Shown here piece by piece: positions 8,396 through 15,773 of a stretch of 19,136 bases of DNA; position 1 is the first letter of the stretch; every line of letters starts with the position of its first letter. A program made the position numbers and the translations under genes. The DNA comes from Crenarchaeota archaeon SCGC AAA471-B05 (lineage in GTDB: Archaea > Thermoproteota > Thermoprotei > Gearchaeales > Gearchaeaceae), in contig AQYM01000026.1 of NCBI GenBank assembly GCA_000380705.1, positions 29,049-48,184 of the forward strand, read 5' to 3'. The notes under the pieces were generated by a model, which did no database searches, was not told where the DNA came from, and saw only the letters and a list, made by a program, of their open reading frames with translations.

Positions 8396-8657
8396 TTTAC
8401 AATGAACTAAAGTCTCACCCTTTATAGTGAGGATGAACTTTAAACATTTTAAAGAAAATTTTTAGATGAGGAACAATCATTCAATCAGAACAAGCATTGC
8501 TATGAAGATTACTTTCTCTGAATAAAACAGCAATATATAGCAAATAAAATAAAATTCCAACAAATAAGTGGTTTTATGAACTTCTTGGTTGTTTTAACGT
8601 GAGATATGTAGCTACGAATTTATTAGAGGTCTTCACTTTAAGGCGGAAAGAAGTCAG
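8396..8657 (+). repeat. Relic of IS200/IS605-like element, copy B, abutting tRNA-Val
   Basis: The left end (8396-8440) has TTTACAA then AGTCTCACCCTTTATAGTGA, a small hairpin (CTCAC/GTGAG), matching the ends of copies C and D. The core at 8599-8625 holds GTAGCTAC (8608-8615) and translates as V-R-Y-V-A-T-N. The 3' end (8630-8657) is CTTCACTTTAAGGCGGAAAG followed by AAGTCAG, matching copies A, C and D and resembling IS605-type right ends. The last base of the relic touches the tRNA-Val 3' end. The stretch 8441-8550 is AT-rich and otherwise featureless. No transposase reading frame survives. Confidence 0.6.
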
Positions 8658-8731
8658 TGGGCTGGCCCGGATTTGAACCGGGGAACTCCTGCGTGTGAGG
8701 CAGGCATCCTGCCAGGCTAGACCACCAGCCC
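8658..8731 (-). tRNA. tRNA-Val (anticodon CAC)
   Basis: A 74-nt cloverleaf on the minus strand. The acceptor GGGCTGG/CCAGCCC, D-stem GTCT/GGAT, anticodon stem CCTGC/GCAGG with loop CTCACAC (anticodon CAC, reads GUG) and T-stem CCCGG/CCGGG with loop TTCAAAT all pair. The discriminator is A73 and CCA is not encoded. No intron is seen. It lies 33 nt after the aspS stop on the same strand and may be co-transcribed. An insertion-element relic ends exactly at its 3' end. Confidence 0.97.
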
Positions 8732-8764
8732 CAATAGATATATTTTTTTCTGAAAATTTTTCTT

Positions 8765-10045
8765 TTAAGGAATCAACCTATCTACGTCTCTAGGGAATAG
8801 TACGACCTCCTTTATATTTTTACTATTGGTAAGGATCAACAATAATCTTGATATTCCTAACCCAAAACCGGCATGAGGTGGCATTCCTGAATCTAAAGCT
8901 TTTATAAATAAAGAGAAATTTTCGGGATTCAGATTCATTTTTTTAAGTTTTTGAACGAGTTTATCTCCGTTATAAATTCTTTCTCCTCCAGACGCTATTT
9001 CTAAAAATCCATAGTTAAAATCAAAGGATTTTGTTATTTTAGGATTATCTTCATGTTCATGAGTATAAAAAGGCTTTAATTCCGTTGGCCAGTCTATTAT
9101 AAAAAAGAATTTTTTACCTATTTTTCCTTCAAGTAATTTTAAAGTATGTTGGGTTAAATCGTCCCCCCATTTTATACCGTAAGGTTCAAGGATTGAAATT
9201 ACTTCATCGTATTTTATTCTTTCAAACTTATAATCTACGTTTATTTTTTCGCATTTTAATATATTAAATTCTTTTTCGTTTTTTTCATATAATTTATTAA
9301 TTACGAATTTCATCAAAGATTCCAGCAAATCCATTATATCATGGTAACTATAAAATGCGCATTCAACGTCAAAGGATAAAAATTCAGTTAAATGATATGG
9401 GGTTCTGGATTTTTCTGCTCTATAATACGAGGCTATTTCAAATACTTTTTCAAAAGCTCCTGAACATATTTCCTTATATATTTGAGGACTTTGTGCAAGA
9501 TAGGAAATTTCATCGAAGTATTTTACTTGAAAAAGTTCAGCTCCTCCTTCTGTAGCAAACTTTATTATTTTTGGAGTAAATATTTCAATAAATCCTCTTT
9601 CATATAAAAATTCACGTATGTATCTTACTAACGCTGATTGAATTTTAAATATTGCATTGTAATCATCCCTTCTTAATGATAAATATCTTGCATCTAGTAT
9701 TGTGTTTAATTCTGCATTTATTTTTCCTGTCACATCTAAGGCTAATGGATGCTTTGCTTTTGACAATATTTTTATCTCATTTGGGATTATTTCATAACCA
9801 AGTCTAGCTATTTCTGATTTTTTTACAATTCCTTTAACATATATAACATCTTCGTGATGTAATTCCTTCGCTACATTATATATTTCAGTTTTTTCTTTGT
9901 TTATCAGTATTTGAGCTTTACCTGCTGAATCTCTTAAAATTATAAATAGGAATTTTGCGGTATCTCTTATCTCATGTACCCATCCATATACTTCTATTTC
10001 CTTATCTACTAAATTGGGAATTTCGTTTAAGTAAGTTTTTTTCAT
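8765..10045 (-). CDS. aspS: Aspartyl-tRNA synthetase (archaeal type, possibly Asp/Asn non-discriminating)
   Basis: Class IIb synthetase of 426 aa, the size of archaeal AspRS, lacking the bacterial GAD insertion. The OB-fold anticodon domain covers about 1-105 (YGWVHEIRD at 20-28). Motif 1 lies around ERGFIEIFTPKI (149-160), motif 2 at SYYRAEKSRTPYHLTEF (206-222, R209 and E211), and motif 3 at GFGLGISRLLLIL (393-405, R400). It charges tRNA-Asp. His24 in GWVH and Pro100 in the following loop recall residues linked to acceptance of tRNA-Asn in non-discriminating AspRS; that reading is tentative and depends on whether the genome has AsnRS and GatCAB. It is a single gene with tRNA-Val just downstream. 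Confidence 0.95.
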   Translation of the reverse strand: MKKTYLNEIPNLVDKEIEVYGWVHEIRDTAKFLFIILRDSAGKAQILINKEKTEIYNVAKELHHEDVIYVKGIVKKSEIARLGYEIIPNEIKILSKAKHPLALDVTGKINAELNTILDARYLSLRRDDYNAIFKIQSALVRYIREFLYERGFIEIFTPKIIKFATEGGAELFQVKYFDEISYLAQSPQIYKEICSGAFEKVFEIASYYRAEKSRTPYHLTEFLSFDVECAFYSYHDIMDLLESLMKFVINKLYEKNEKEFNILKCEKINVDYKFERIKYDEVISILEPYGIKWGDDLTQHTLKLLEGKIGKKFFFIIDWPTELKPFYTHEHEDNPKITKSFDFNYGFLEIASGGERIYNGDKLVQKLKKMNLNPENFSLFIKALDSGMPPHAGFGLGISRLLLILTNSKNIKEVVLFPRDVDRLIP

Positions 10046-10060
10046 ATGCTATTTTTTAAT

Positions 10061-10070
10061 ATTTAAAAGG
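10061..10070 (-). promoter_or_regulatory. TATA-like promoter of aspS
   Basis: On the minus strand this reads CCTTTTAAAT, 16-25 nt before the aspS ATG (10045), a BRE/TATA-like arrangement for a short-leader or leaderless mRNA. Confidence 0.42.
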
Positions 10071-10097
10071 ATTTATTAACTTAGAACGTTTTCTTTT

Positions 10098-10355
10098 TTT
10101 CTAAAAGATTGAAAATCTTGCCTTTTAGAGCAATGAAAGATTTAATTTTTTGATAAAAAAGATCAGAATTTCAATGTAGAGCGCTATAATGGGGTTTATC
10201 TGAACCTTATACTGCTCTCATATGATAGATATAGCTACTAATAAATGGAGGAACCTACACTAAAATGCTGGATGAAATCAGTGTACCAAAGAACAAGAAT
10301 TTCATCCTTTCTGACATTCTCTCCCCTTTAAGGTGAGACTTCCGATATTTTGTAA
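10098..10355. repeat. About 258-bp MITE-like element with imperfect inverted ends, copy C
   Basis: The left end (from 10098) contains AAAAGATTGAAAATCTTGCC. The right end, read inverted from 10355, contains AAAATATCGGAAGTCTCACC. Without gaps, 23 of 35 positions agree. Inside, GAATTTCAAT (10166-10175), CTCTCATATGA (10215-10225) and ATAGCTAC (10231-10238) recur in copy D at similar distances; the core translates S-H-M-I-D-I-A-T-N-K. A further inverted repeat GGATGAAAT (10270-10278)/ATTTCATCC (10299-10307) is seen, and the inverted right end starts with CTTTCTGAC. It fills most of the gap between aspS and the KH gene. Probably an internally deleted IS200/IS605-type element. Confidence 0.62.
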
Positions 10356-10453
10356 ATGCAAATTTTTTTTATTGGATTTTTCTTGGTTTGAGAACTAATG
10401 TTAACTTTTAGTAAATTATTTTAACATGTTGAATTTATAAAGATATTGATGGA

Positions 10454-10960
10454 ATGAAAGCAAAAATATGCAAGGTGTGTGCTTTGAGTAATATTTTTTG
10501 CAGTCAATGTCTTGAGAAGTTTGAAAAAGGAATATTAAATCCTATGGAAGTAGAAATCGCAAAATATCTTTACGAAGTTGAAGAGAAATATAAAGAAATC
10601 AAAAACATAAGTTTGGAAGAGGTAAGCGGTGTAGCTAATGATAATTTAATAGTTGTTGTTACTTCTCCTCAGACTTTGAATCCTCTCTTGGTAGCTACAC
10701 TTTCAAAATATTTAAGCAACAAATCGGGTAAAAATGTAAAAATTGTTGAAAAAACTAAAGATATAAAGAGGTTTATTTCACAAATTTTTTATCCTGCAAA
10801 AATTTCTAGTTTAAACCAAGTCTGGTTACCTGAAGGTTCGTATGAATACAATATAAGAATAAATAAAGAAGAAGTATTGAAACTTAATATTGATATAAAG
10901 GAAATTGAAAAAGTAATATCAAAATTCTTGTCTACCAACGTAAGAATAACTATAGATTAA
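10454..10960 (+). CDS. NusA-like KH-domain protein with N-terminal zinc knuckle
   Basis: A 168-aa protein. The N-terminus carries C6-x2-C9-x6-C16-x2-C19, a small zinc knuckle. An acidic helical region follows (30-60), then an alpha/beta region (62-168) with the hydrophobic pattern of KH domains, e.g. LLVATLSKYLSNKSGKNVKI. This layout resembles archaeal proteins annotated as transcription elongation factor NusA-like or KH-domain proteins, which bind RNA and often lie near RNA polymerase or ribosomal genes. Here the next gene on the strand is eL40, 79 bp downstream. RNA binding in transcription or translation is inferred; the zinc ligands are directly visible. Confidence 0.68.
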   Translation: MKAKICKVCALSNIFCSQCLEKFEKGILNPMEVEIAKYLYEVEEKYKEIKNISLEEVSGVANDNLIVVVTSPQTLNPLLVATLSKYLSNKSGKNVKIVEKTKDIKRFISQIFYPAKISSLNQVWLPEGSYEYNIRINKEEVLKLNIDIKEIEKVISKFLSTNVRITID

Positions 10961-11009
10961 AATTACAATAAACTGAATAGTCATTAAGTGTAGAGATTAA
11001 CCCAAAAAA

Positions 11010-11019
11010 TTTTTAAATC
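11010..11019 (+). promoter_or_regulatory. TATA-like promoter of eL40
   Basis: TTTTTAAATC is centred about 26 nt before the eL40 ATG (11040), after an A-rich BRE-like stretch. This is typical of leaderless archaeal genes. Confidence 0.55.
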
Positions 11020-11039
11020 CCATATGAAATTTTTAACAT

Positions 11040-11204
11040 ATGCCTTTACCCTCACCTGAAAAAATTCAATTAGCTCAAAAATATTTATTATTTGTAAAAA
11101 TTTGCAGGGAATGTGGAGCAAGGAACTCAATTAAAGCTGAAAAATGCAGAAAATGCAAAAGGAAAAATTTAAGGTTAAAAAGGAGGGAAATAATAAAGAA
11201 ATAA
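11040..11204 (+). CDS. rpl40e: Large-subunit ribosomal protein eL40
   Basis: A 54-aa basic protein beginning MPLPSPEKIQ and ending REIIKK. Its C4 zinc ribbon is C22-x2-C25-x10-C36-x2-C39 (ICRECG...KCRKCKRKN). Length and pattern are those of archaeal eL40, which lacks the ubiquitin fusion found in eukaryotes. It sits on the large ribosomal subunit. It has its own promoter and follows the KH gene; pth2 converges on it from the other side. Confidence 0.92.
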   Translation: MPLPSPEKIQLAQKYLLFVKICRECGARNSIKAEKCRKCKRKNLRLKRREIIKK

Positions 11205-11303
11205 ACTTCTATTATTGCATAGTTCCAATTTATTTCACTTTTAAGTATTTTAAACTTCCTTAAACGATATTTTTACTTTAGATTTAATAATTTACTCATT
11301 CAA

Positions 11304-11350
11304 ATTACAAAAGATTGAAAACTTGCCCTTTATGACAGAGATGGATCAGA
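11304..11350 (+). repeat. Isolated end of the repeat family, copy E
   Basis: TTACAAAAGATTGAAAACTT followed by GCCCTTTATG matches the ends of copies B, C and D. It lies in the convergent gap between eL40 and pth2 and reaches the pth2 stop codon. No core or second end is seen, so it is a solo end or a deletion product. Confidence 0.48.
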
Positions 11351-11702
11351 GTAATTTAAGTTTTAAAGTTATTTCATCTATTTTATTACTTTCAGCAGGT
11401 CCTATACCTAAACAGGTTATAGTTCCTTCAGGTAATTGAGTTAACCCCTTATCTTCTATTATCACTGCTACTAATCCTTTTTCTATTGCCTTTTTATGTA
11501 AATTTAAAAGCTCCTCCAAGCTTTCTGCTTTTAAAACAACTTTCTTTTGCCCAGAATTTAGCCATTCCTCTGCTAATTTTTTATTTAATTTTAAAGTTTC
11601 AACAAATGCGGTAACGGATGCATGAGCAACTTGAGCTGCAATTTTACCCTTTCCCATTTTAATATCTGTTCTTACTACAATAACTTGCTTTAATTCATTC
11701 AT
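11346..11702 (-). CDS. pth2: Peptidyl-tRNA hydrolase, archaeal/eukaryotic type
   Basis: Pth2 of 118 aa frees tRNA from peptidyl-tRNA dropped by ribosomes. Motifs are VVRTDIKMGKGKIAAQVAHA (starting near residue 9), DKGLTQLPEGTITCLGIGPA and the C-terminal LKLKLL. The ATG at 11700-11702 (MNELKQVIVV) is chosen over an ATG at 11739-11741: the extra 13 residues are hydrophobic and off-family, and would overlap the divergent gene and both promoters. Divergent from the ggr-like gene with a 33-bp gap. Confidence 0.95.
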   Translation of the reverse strand: MNELKQVIVVRTDIKMGKGKIAAQVAHASVTAFVETLKLNKKLAEEWLNSGQKKVVLKAESLEELLNLHKKAIEKGLVAVIIEDKGLTQLPEGTITCLGIGPAESNKIDEITLKLKLL

Positions 11703-11735
11703 ATTTAAAAATAAAATAATAAATTTATACAATAT
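11703..11735. promoter_or_regulatory. Compact bidirectional promoter pth2 / ggr-like operon
   Basis: Only 33 bp separate the two divergent starts. The minus-strand TATA-like GTATAAATTT (11721-11730) sits about 25 nt from the pth2 ATG. The plus-strand TTTAAAAATAAAA (11704-11716) sits about 26 nt from the ggr-like ATG. Both transcripts would be leaderless with interleaved promoters, so pre-initiation complexes could compete. Confidence 0.5.
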
Positions 11736-12884
11736 ATGCATGATTTAATTGTAATTGGTGGTGGTCCTGCAGGATTATCTTCTGCAATAGAAGCTTCTAA
11801 CCATAACATAGATATTTTAATAATTGAAGAAGATAAAAAAGTTGGAATTCCTAGGCATTGTACAGGTATAATAAGTTATGAAGCGTTGAGATTGATAGGT
11901 GAGCCTGCTATAAAAAGTGTAAAAAATAAAATTAGGAGGGCTGAATTTATATCTCCTTCAGGAATAAGGGTTAACATTACGTTGCCTAATTATAGAGTTT
12001 TTGTTCTAGAAAGAGTTTTCTTTGAGGAATTATTGCTGGAAAATGTGATTAAAAAAGGAATAAATGTAAATCTTGATGAAAGAGCAAAAAAGGTATTGAT
12101 GGGAAAAGAAAAAGTAAAGGTGATAACGAATAAAAACGAATATGAAGCCAAAGGAATAATATACGCTGCTTCTACAAAATATAAGTTAATAAACATGAAA
12201 ATTCCCAAAACAATTCCAGCAATTCAGTATGAATTTGAAGGAGAAGTCGAAGATGAAGAATGTGTTAAAATTTTTCTTTGTAAGGAAGCTGAAGGATTTT
12301 TTGCATGGTATGCACCTTCTTCCGATTCTACCTTTTTAATAGGTTTGGCTAACAAATTCCTTTCACCAAAACTTATGCTGGATAAATTTATTTCTAAAAA
12401 CAATATTAAAGGAAAAATATGCGGAATTTATAGTGGGAGAATAGTTTTCAATAGTCCATTTAACAAAACTGTTTTTAATAATGTATCTTTAGTAGGAGAT
12501 GCAGCTTCACATGTAAAATCTACCACGGGAGGAGGGCTATATTATGGAATTTTAGGATCAAAGATAACCGGTAAATTTTTCCCAAAGTATATAATGGAAA
12601 AAAACGTGAACTATAAAAAATTGATAGAGAAATACAACTCAAACTTTATAGTTAAACCTCTTAAAAAAATGTATAAATTTTCTAAGATATTTTTTTCATT
12701 ACCTTACAATTTTTACGATAAATTTTTTCTCTCAATTAATTCATCTGGTACATTAAATAAGCTGCAAGAAAACTTCATAGATTATCATGATAATATCATA
12801 AAAACTTTCATAACAGACAGTAAATTAATTTACAATTTAGGCGTAGAATTTATAAAGGATTTCATAGACAATATATTAAGATAA
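11736..12884 (+). CDS. Geranylgeranyl reductase-family FAD-dependent oxidoreductase
   Basis: A 382-aa flavoprotein of the digeranylgeranylglycerophospholipid reductase family, which saturates the isoprenoid chains of archaeal membrane lipids. The dinucleotide-binding motif IVIGGGPAGLSSAIEAS is at residues 5-21, the family loop GIPRHCTGIIS at 37-47, and the second FAD motif SLVGDAASHVKSTTGGG near 250-270. The C-terminal 90 residues are lysine- and aromatic-rich and probably dock to the membrane or substrate. It heads a tightly spaced operon whose other members serve translation, protein quality control and DNA repair. Lipid reduction is the best assignment; another isoprenoid substrate (e.g. 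quinone or polyprenol) cannot be excluded. Confidence 0.85.
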   Translation: MHDLIVIGGGPAGLSSAIEASNHNIDILIIEEDKKVGIPRHCTGIISYEALRLIGEPAIKSVKNKIRRAEFISPSGIRVNITLPNYRVFVLERVFFEELLLENVIKKGINVNLDERAKKVLMGKEKVKVITNKNEYEAKGIIYAASTKYKLINMKIPKTIPAIQYEFEGEVEDEECVKIFLCKEAEGFFAWYAPSSDSTFLIGLANKFLSPKLMLDKFISKNNIKGKICGIYSGRIVFNSPFNKTVFNNVSLVGDAASHVKSTTGGGLYYGILGSKITGKFFPKYIMEKNVNYKKLIEKYNSNFIVKPLKKMYKFSKIFFSLPYNFYDKFFLSINSSGTLNKLQENFIDYHDNIIKTFITDSKLIYNLGVEFIKDFIDNILR

Positions 12885-12887
12885 AGA

Positions 12888-13067
12888 ATGCAATATTCAA
12901 TAAAATTACCCAGGTGTTCATCTTGCAATAGAATAATTCCTCCATATGAAAGAGCAATAAAATTCCCATGTCCTAACTGTGGCGGTAGTATTATAATAAG
13001 ATGTCAAAAGTGCAGAAAATTGGTTAATACCTATACTTGTGTAAAATGCGGTTTTCAGGGTCCATAA
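12888..13067 (+). CDS. Small double zinc-finger protein (HVO_2753-like)
   Basis: A 59-aa protein with four CxxC knuckles: C10/C13, C28/C31, C39/C42 and C51/C54, enough for two zinc sites. From memory, its size, spacing and position directly before aEF-1beta match the conserved archaeal zinc micro-protein family that includes Haloferax HVO_2753. The gene follows the ggr-like stop by 3 bp and is separated from the EF-1beta ATG by one base, so translation is probably coupled. The molecular role is unknown; nucleic-acid or ribosome-factor binding is plausible. Confidence 0.88.
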   Translation: MQYSIKLPRCSSCNRIIPPYERAIKFPCPNCGGSIIIRCQKCRKLVNTYTCVKCGFQGP

Positions 13068-13068
13068 G

Positions 13069-13341
13069 ATGGGTAAAGTATTAGTAGTAGTTAAAGTTTT
13101 ACCAAAGGATATTAACGTTAATTTAGATGAACTATATCAAAGAATTAAGTCAAATTTGCCTGAAAATATAACCTTGAAGGGTTATAAAATAGAGGAAATC
13201 GCCTTTGGATTAAAAAATTTAAAACTTTACTTTTCTATGCCTGATAACATTGAAGGGGGAACAACTATTATAGAAGATTATTTATCTAAGTTTGAAGCTA
13301 TAGAGCAAGTTGAAGTAGAATTTATATCTTTATTAAGGTAA
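13069..13341 (+). CDS. ef1b: Elongation factor 1-beta (aEF-1beta)
   Basis: A 90-aa protein, the usual size of archaeal EF-1beta, the GDP/GTP exchange factor for aEF-1A. It begins MGKVLVVVKVLPKD, contains the conserved segment KIEEIAFGLKNLKLYFSMPD (about 41-60), and ends with the acidic EDYLSKFEAIEQVEVEF strand. It fits a single ferredoxin-like alpha/beta domain. It lies between the zinc micro-protein and cdc48 in the same operon (gap 11 bp to cdc48). Confidence 0.93.
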   Translation: MGKVLVVVKVLPKDINVNLDELYQRIKSNLPENITLKGYKIEEIAFGLKNLKLYFSMPDNIEGGTTIIEDYLSKFEAIEQVEVEFISLLR

Positions 13342-13352
13342 TAATTCTTTGT

Positions 13353-15554
13353 ATGCATAAATCTGATTCTTCATTTAAGGAAAAAAAGGAAGTAGTTTTA
13401 AGGGTAGCAGAAGCTAAACAAAAGGACGTAGGAAAAGGTAGGGTAAGAATAGATAGTGAAATATTAATTAAATTTGGGGCTTCAAAATATTTAATAGTAG
13501 AAATAGAAGGTAAATCTAAAACAGTAGCAATCGCTTTACCTTCCTATCCTGAGGATGAAGGGTTACAAATGATAAGAATGGATGGTTTATTAAGGAAAAA
13601 TGCAGGAGTTTCATTAGGGGAAAAAGTTATAATAAGACCTGTTTCATGTAAACCTGCTGAAATAGTAAAAATTGCTCCTCAGGATCATACCATAAGCATA
13701 GATTCTTCCTCTTTGAATTATATTAAGAGCAAACTAATAGACAGACCAGTTCTTGAAAATGATTTAATTCAAGTACCAGGATTGGAATACAATTTAATTT
13801 TTAAAGTAATATACACAAAACCTTCAGGGCCTGTGTTAATAACAAACGATACATCTTTAATAATCTTGGAAAAACCTGTTTCAGAAATAGTAAAAGTAAA
13901 AGTAACCTACGAAGATATAGGAGGTTTGAAAAAAGTAATAGATAAAGTGAGAGAAATGATAGAATTACCTTTGAAATATCCCCAACTTTTTAAAAAATTA
14001 GGCATAGACCCTCCCAAAGGCATTTTATTATACGGTCCACCCGGTACAGGTAAAACATTATTAGCTAAAGCTGTAGCCAACGAAACTGCAGCCTATTTCA
14101 TATCTGTAAATGGTCCTGAAATTATGAATAAATACTACGGCGAATCTGAAGCAAGGTTAAGGGAAATATTTGAAGAAGCAAGACAACACGCCCCTTCAAT
14201 AATATTTATAGATGAAATAGATGCAATAGCTCCTAGAAGAGAAGAAGTTCATGGTGAAGTTGAAAAAAGGGTTGTAGCTCAGTTACTAGCATTAATGGAC
14301 GGTTTAGAACCTAGGGAAAATGTAATTGTAATAGGCGCCACAAATGTTCCAAATTTATTGGACCCAGCATTGAGAAGACCAGGAAGGTTTGATAGAGAAA
14401 TTGAATTCCCGGTTCCTGATGAAGAAGGAAGGTATGAAATATTGCAAATTCATACCAGGAATATGCCTTTGGATAGTAACGTTGATCTTAGAAAACTTGC
14501 AGAAATTACCCACGGATTTGTAGGAGCAGATTTAGCAGCATTGACAAAAGAAGCTGCTATGAAAGCGATTCGAAGATATTTACCAAATTTGGATCTAAGT
14601 AAACCTATACCTCTTGAAGTAATAGATAACATTAAAGTAACTTTTGAAGATTTTCTTGCCGCCTTTAAAGAAATAACACCCAGTGCAATGAGGGAAGTCT
14701 ACTTCGAAAAACCCAATGTTAAACTTAGTGATATCGGAGGGATGGAAGAAGTGAAAAAAGAATTGGAAGAAGCAATAATATTACCAATAAGAAGAAAGGA
14801 TATTTATGAAAGGATGGGAATAGAGCCTGTTAAAGGAGTATTGCTGGTAGGTCCTCCTGGTACAGGTAAAACTATGATAGCAAAAGCTATAGCAAATGAA
14901 AGTGGAATTAATTTCATCTGTGTAAATGGACCTGAGATATTTAGTAAATGGGTAGGTGAATCTGAAAAGGCAATAAGAGAAATATTCAGAAAGGCTAGAC
15001 TTTCTTCACCTACATTAATTTTCTTCGATGAAATAGAAGCAATAGCTTCAATTAGAGGAAATATTTCAGGAAGCGAAGTATATAATTCTGTTTTAAGTCA
15101 ATTTTTAACAGAATTTGATGGTTTCAAAAACAACGAAAACATATTTGTATTAGGTGCTACAAATAGACCCGATCTTTTGGATCCTGCTTTATTAAGAAGC
15201 GGAAGGTTTGATAAAATTATTCTTATTTTACCACCAAATGAAATTGAAAGACAGGCAATCTTTAGGATATATCTTAAAAATATGCCCATCGCTGATGATG
15301 TGGATGTTTACGAATTGGCTAAATTGACTAACTGGTATACCGGTGCTGATATTAAAAATGTTTGTAGAGAAGCAGCTTTAATAGCTTTAAGAGAAAATAT
15401 TAATGCAGATAAAGTATATAGAAGGCATTTCTTAGAAGCGATCAAAAAAGTAAGTCCATCAGCTAATGAAGCGATGGTTAATTATTATATCTCATGGTAT
15501 AATAGGGCTAAGCAAATGGTTCAAACAAAACCTTCTCCAATAGCATTTTTATGA
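13353..15554 (+). CDS. cdc48: Cdc48/VCP/p97-type AAA ATPase
   Basis: A 733-aa double-ring AAA+ unfoldase that uses ATP to extract or unfold proteins, often feeding the proteasome. The double-psi barrel N-domain spans about 13-185. D1 has Walker A GPPGTGKT (228-235), Walker B IIFIDEID (283-290) and arginine fingers in RRPGRFD (341-347). D2 has Walker A GPPGTGKT (500-507), Walker B LIFFDEIE (555-562) and LLRSGRFD (613-620). All ATPase residues are present in both rings. The C-terminus ends PSPIAFL and lacks a clear HbYX proteasome-docking motif. The last four bases overlap the start of the next gene (ATGA). Confidence 0.97.
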   Translation: MHKSDSSFKEKKEVVLRVAEAKQKDVGKGRVRIDSEILIKFGASKYLIVEIEGKSKTVAIALPSYPEDEGLQMIRMDGLLRKNAGVSLGEKVIIRPVSCKPAEIVKIAPQDHTISIDSSSLNYIKSKLIDRPVLENDLIQVPGLEYNLIFKVIYTKPSGPVLITNDTSLIILEKPVSEIVKVKVTYEDIGGLKKVIDKVREMIELPLKYPQLFKKLGIDPPKGILLYGPPGTGKTLLAKAVANETAAYFISVNGPEIMNKYYGESEARLREIFEEARQHAPSIIFIDEIDAIAPRREEVHGEVEKRVVAQLLALMDGLEPRENVIVIGATNVPNLLDPALRRPGRFDREIEFPVPDEEGRYEILQIHTRNMPLDSNVDLRKLAEITHGFVGADLAALTKEAAMKAIRRYLPNLDLSKPIPLEVIDNIKVTFEDFLAAFKEITPSAMREVYFEKPNVKLSDIGGMEEVKKELEEAIILPIRRKDIYERMGIEPVKGVLLVGPPGTGKTMIAKAIANESGINFICVNGPEIFSKWVGESEKAIREIFRKARLSSPTLIFFDEIEAIASIRGNISGSEVYNSVLSQFLTEFDGFKNNENIFVLGATNRPDLLDPALLRSGRFDKIILILPPNEIERQAIFRIYLKNMPIADDVDVYELAKLTNWYTGADIKNVCREAALIALRENINADKVYRRHFLEAIKKVSPSANEAMVNYYISWYNRAKQMVQTKPSPIAFL

Positions 15555-15766
15555 ATTATTATAGTTTACCTTTAGAAAATATCATTTTTGAAATTATTTC
15601 TAGAAAACAAAAATTGGATGAAAAAGAATTAACTGAAGAATTAAATAAAATGAATATTTTTGCATCAAAATCTGAAATTTATAATGCTTTAATGAAGCTT
15701 GAATTTTATGAAAAAATAACAGTTTTTTCCCAAAGAGATACAAAAATAATAATGATAAGACAATAA
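15551..15766 (+). CDS. Small winged-helix-like protein of unknown function
   Basis: A 71-aa protein overlapping cdc48 by 4 bp (ATGA) and ending 7 bp before fen. The pattern is helix (4-18), charged helix (22-33), SKSEIYNALMKLEFYEKI (39-56), then a short beta pair ending KIIMIRQ. This is the order of a small winged helix-turn-helix without an obvious zinc or catalytic motif. Its fixed place between cdc48 and fen suggests translation coupled to cdc48. Function unknown; DNA binding or a protein-interaction module are possibilities. Confidence 0.72.
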   Translation: MNYYSLPLENIIFEIISRKQKLDEKELTEELNKMNIFASKSEIYNALMKLEFYEKITVFSQRDTKIIMIRQ

Positions 15767-15773
15767 AATATTG

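Noticed and set aside
8466..8533. Possible C/D box guide RNA (GATGAGG ... CTATGAAG ... CTGA)
   Set aside because: The C and C' boxes each miss consensus positions and the D' box is wrong (CAGA); the terminal stem is only A/T pairs.
11703..11741. Longer pth2 start adding MHILYKFIILFLN
   Set aside because: The extension is hydrophobic, absent from the family, and covers the bidirectional promoter; ATG at 11702 gives the normal N-terminus.
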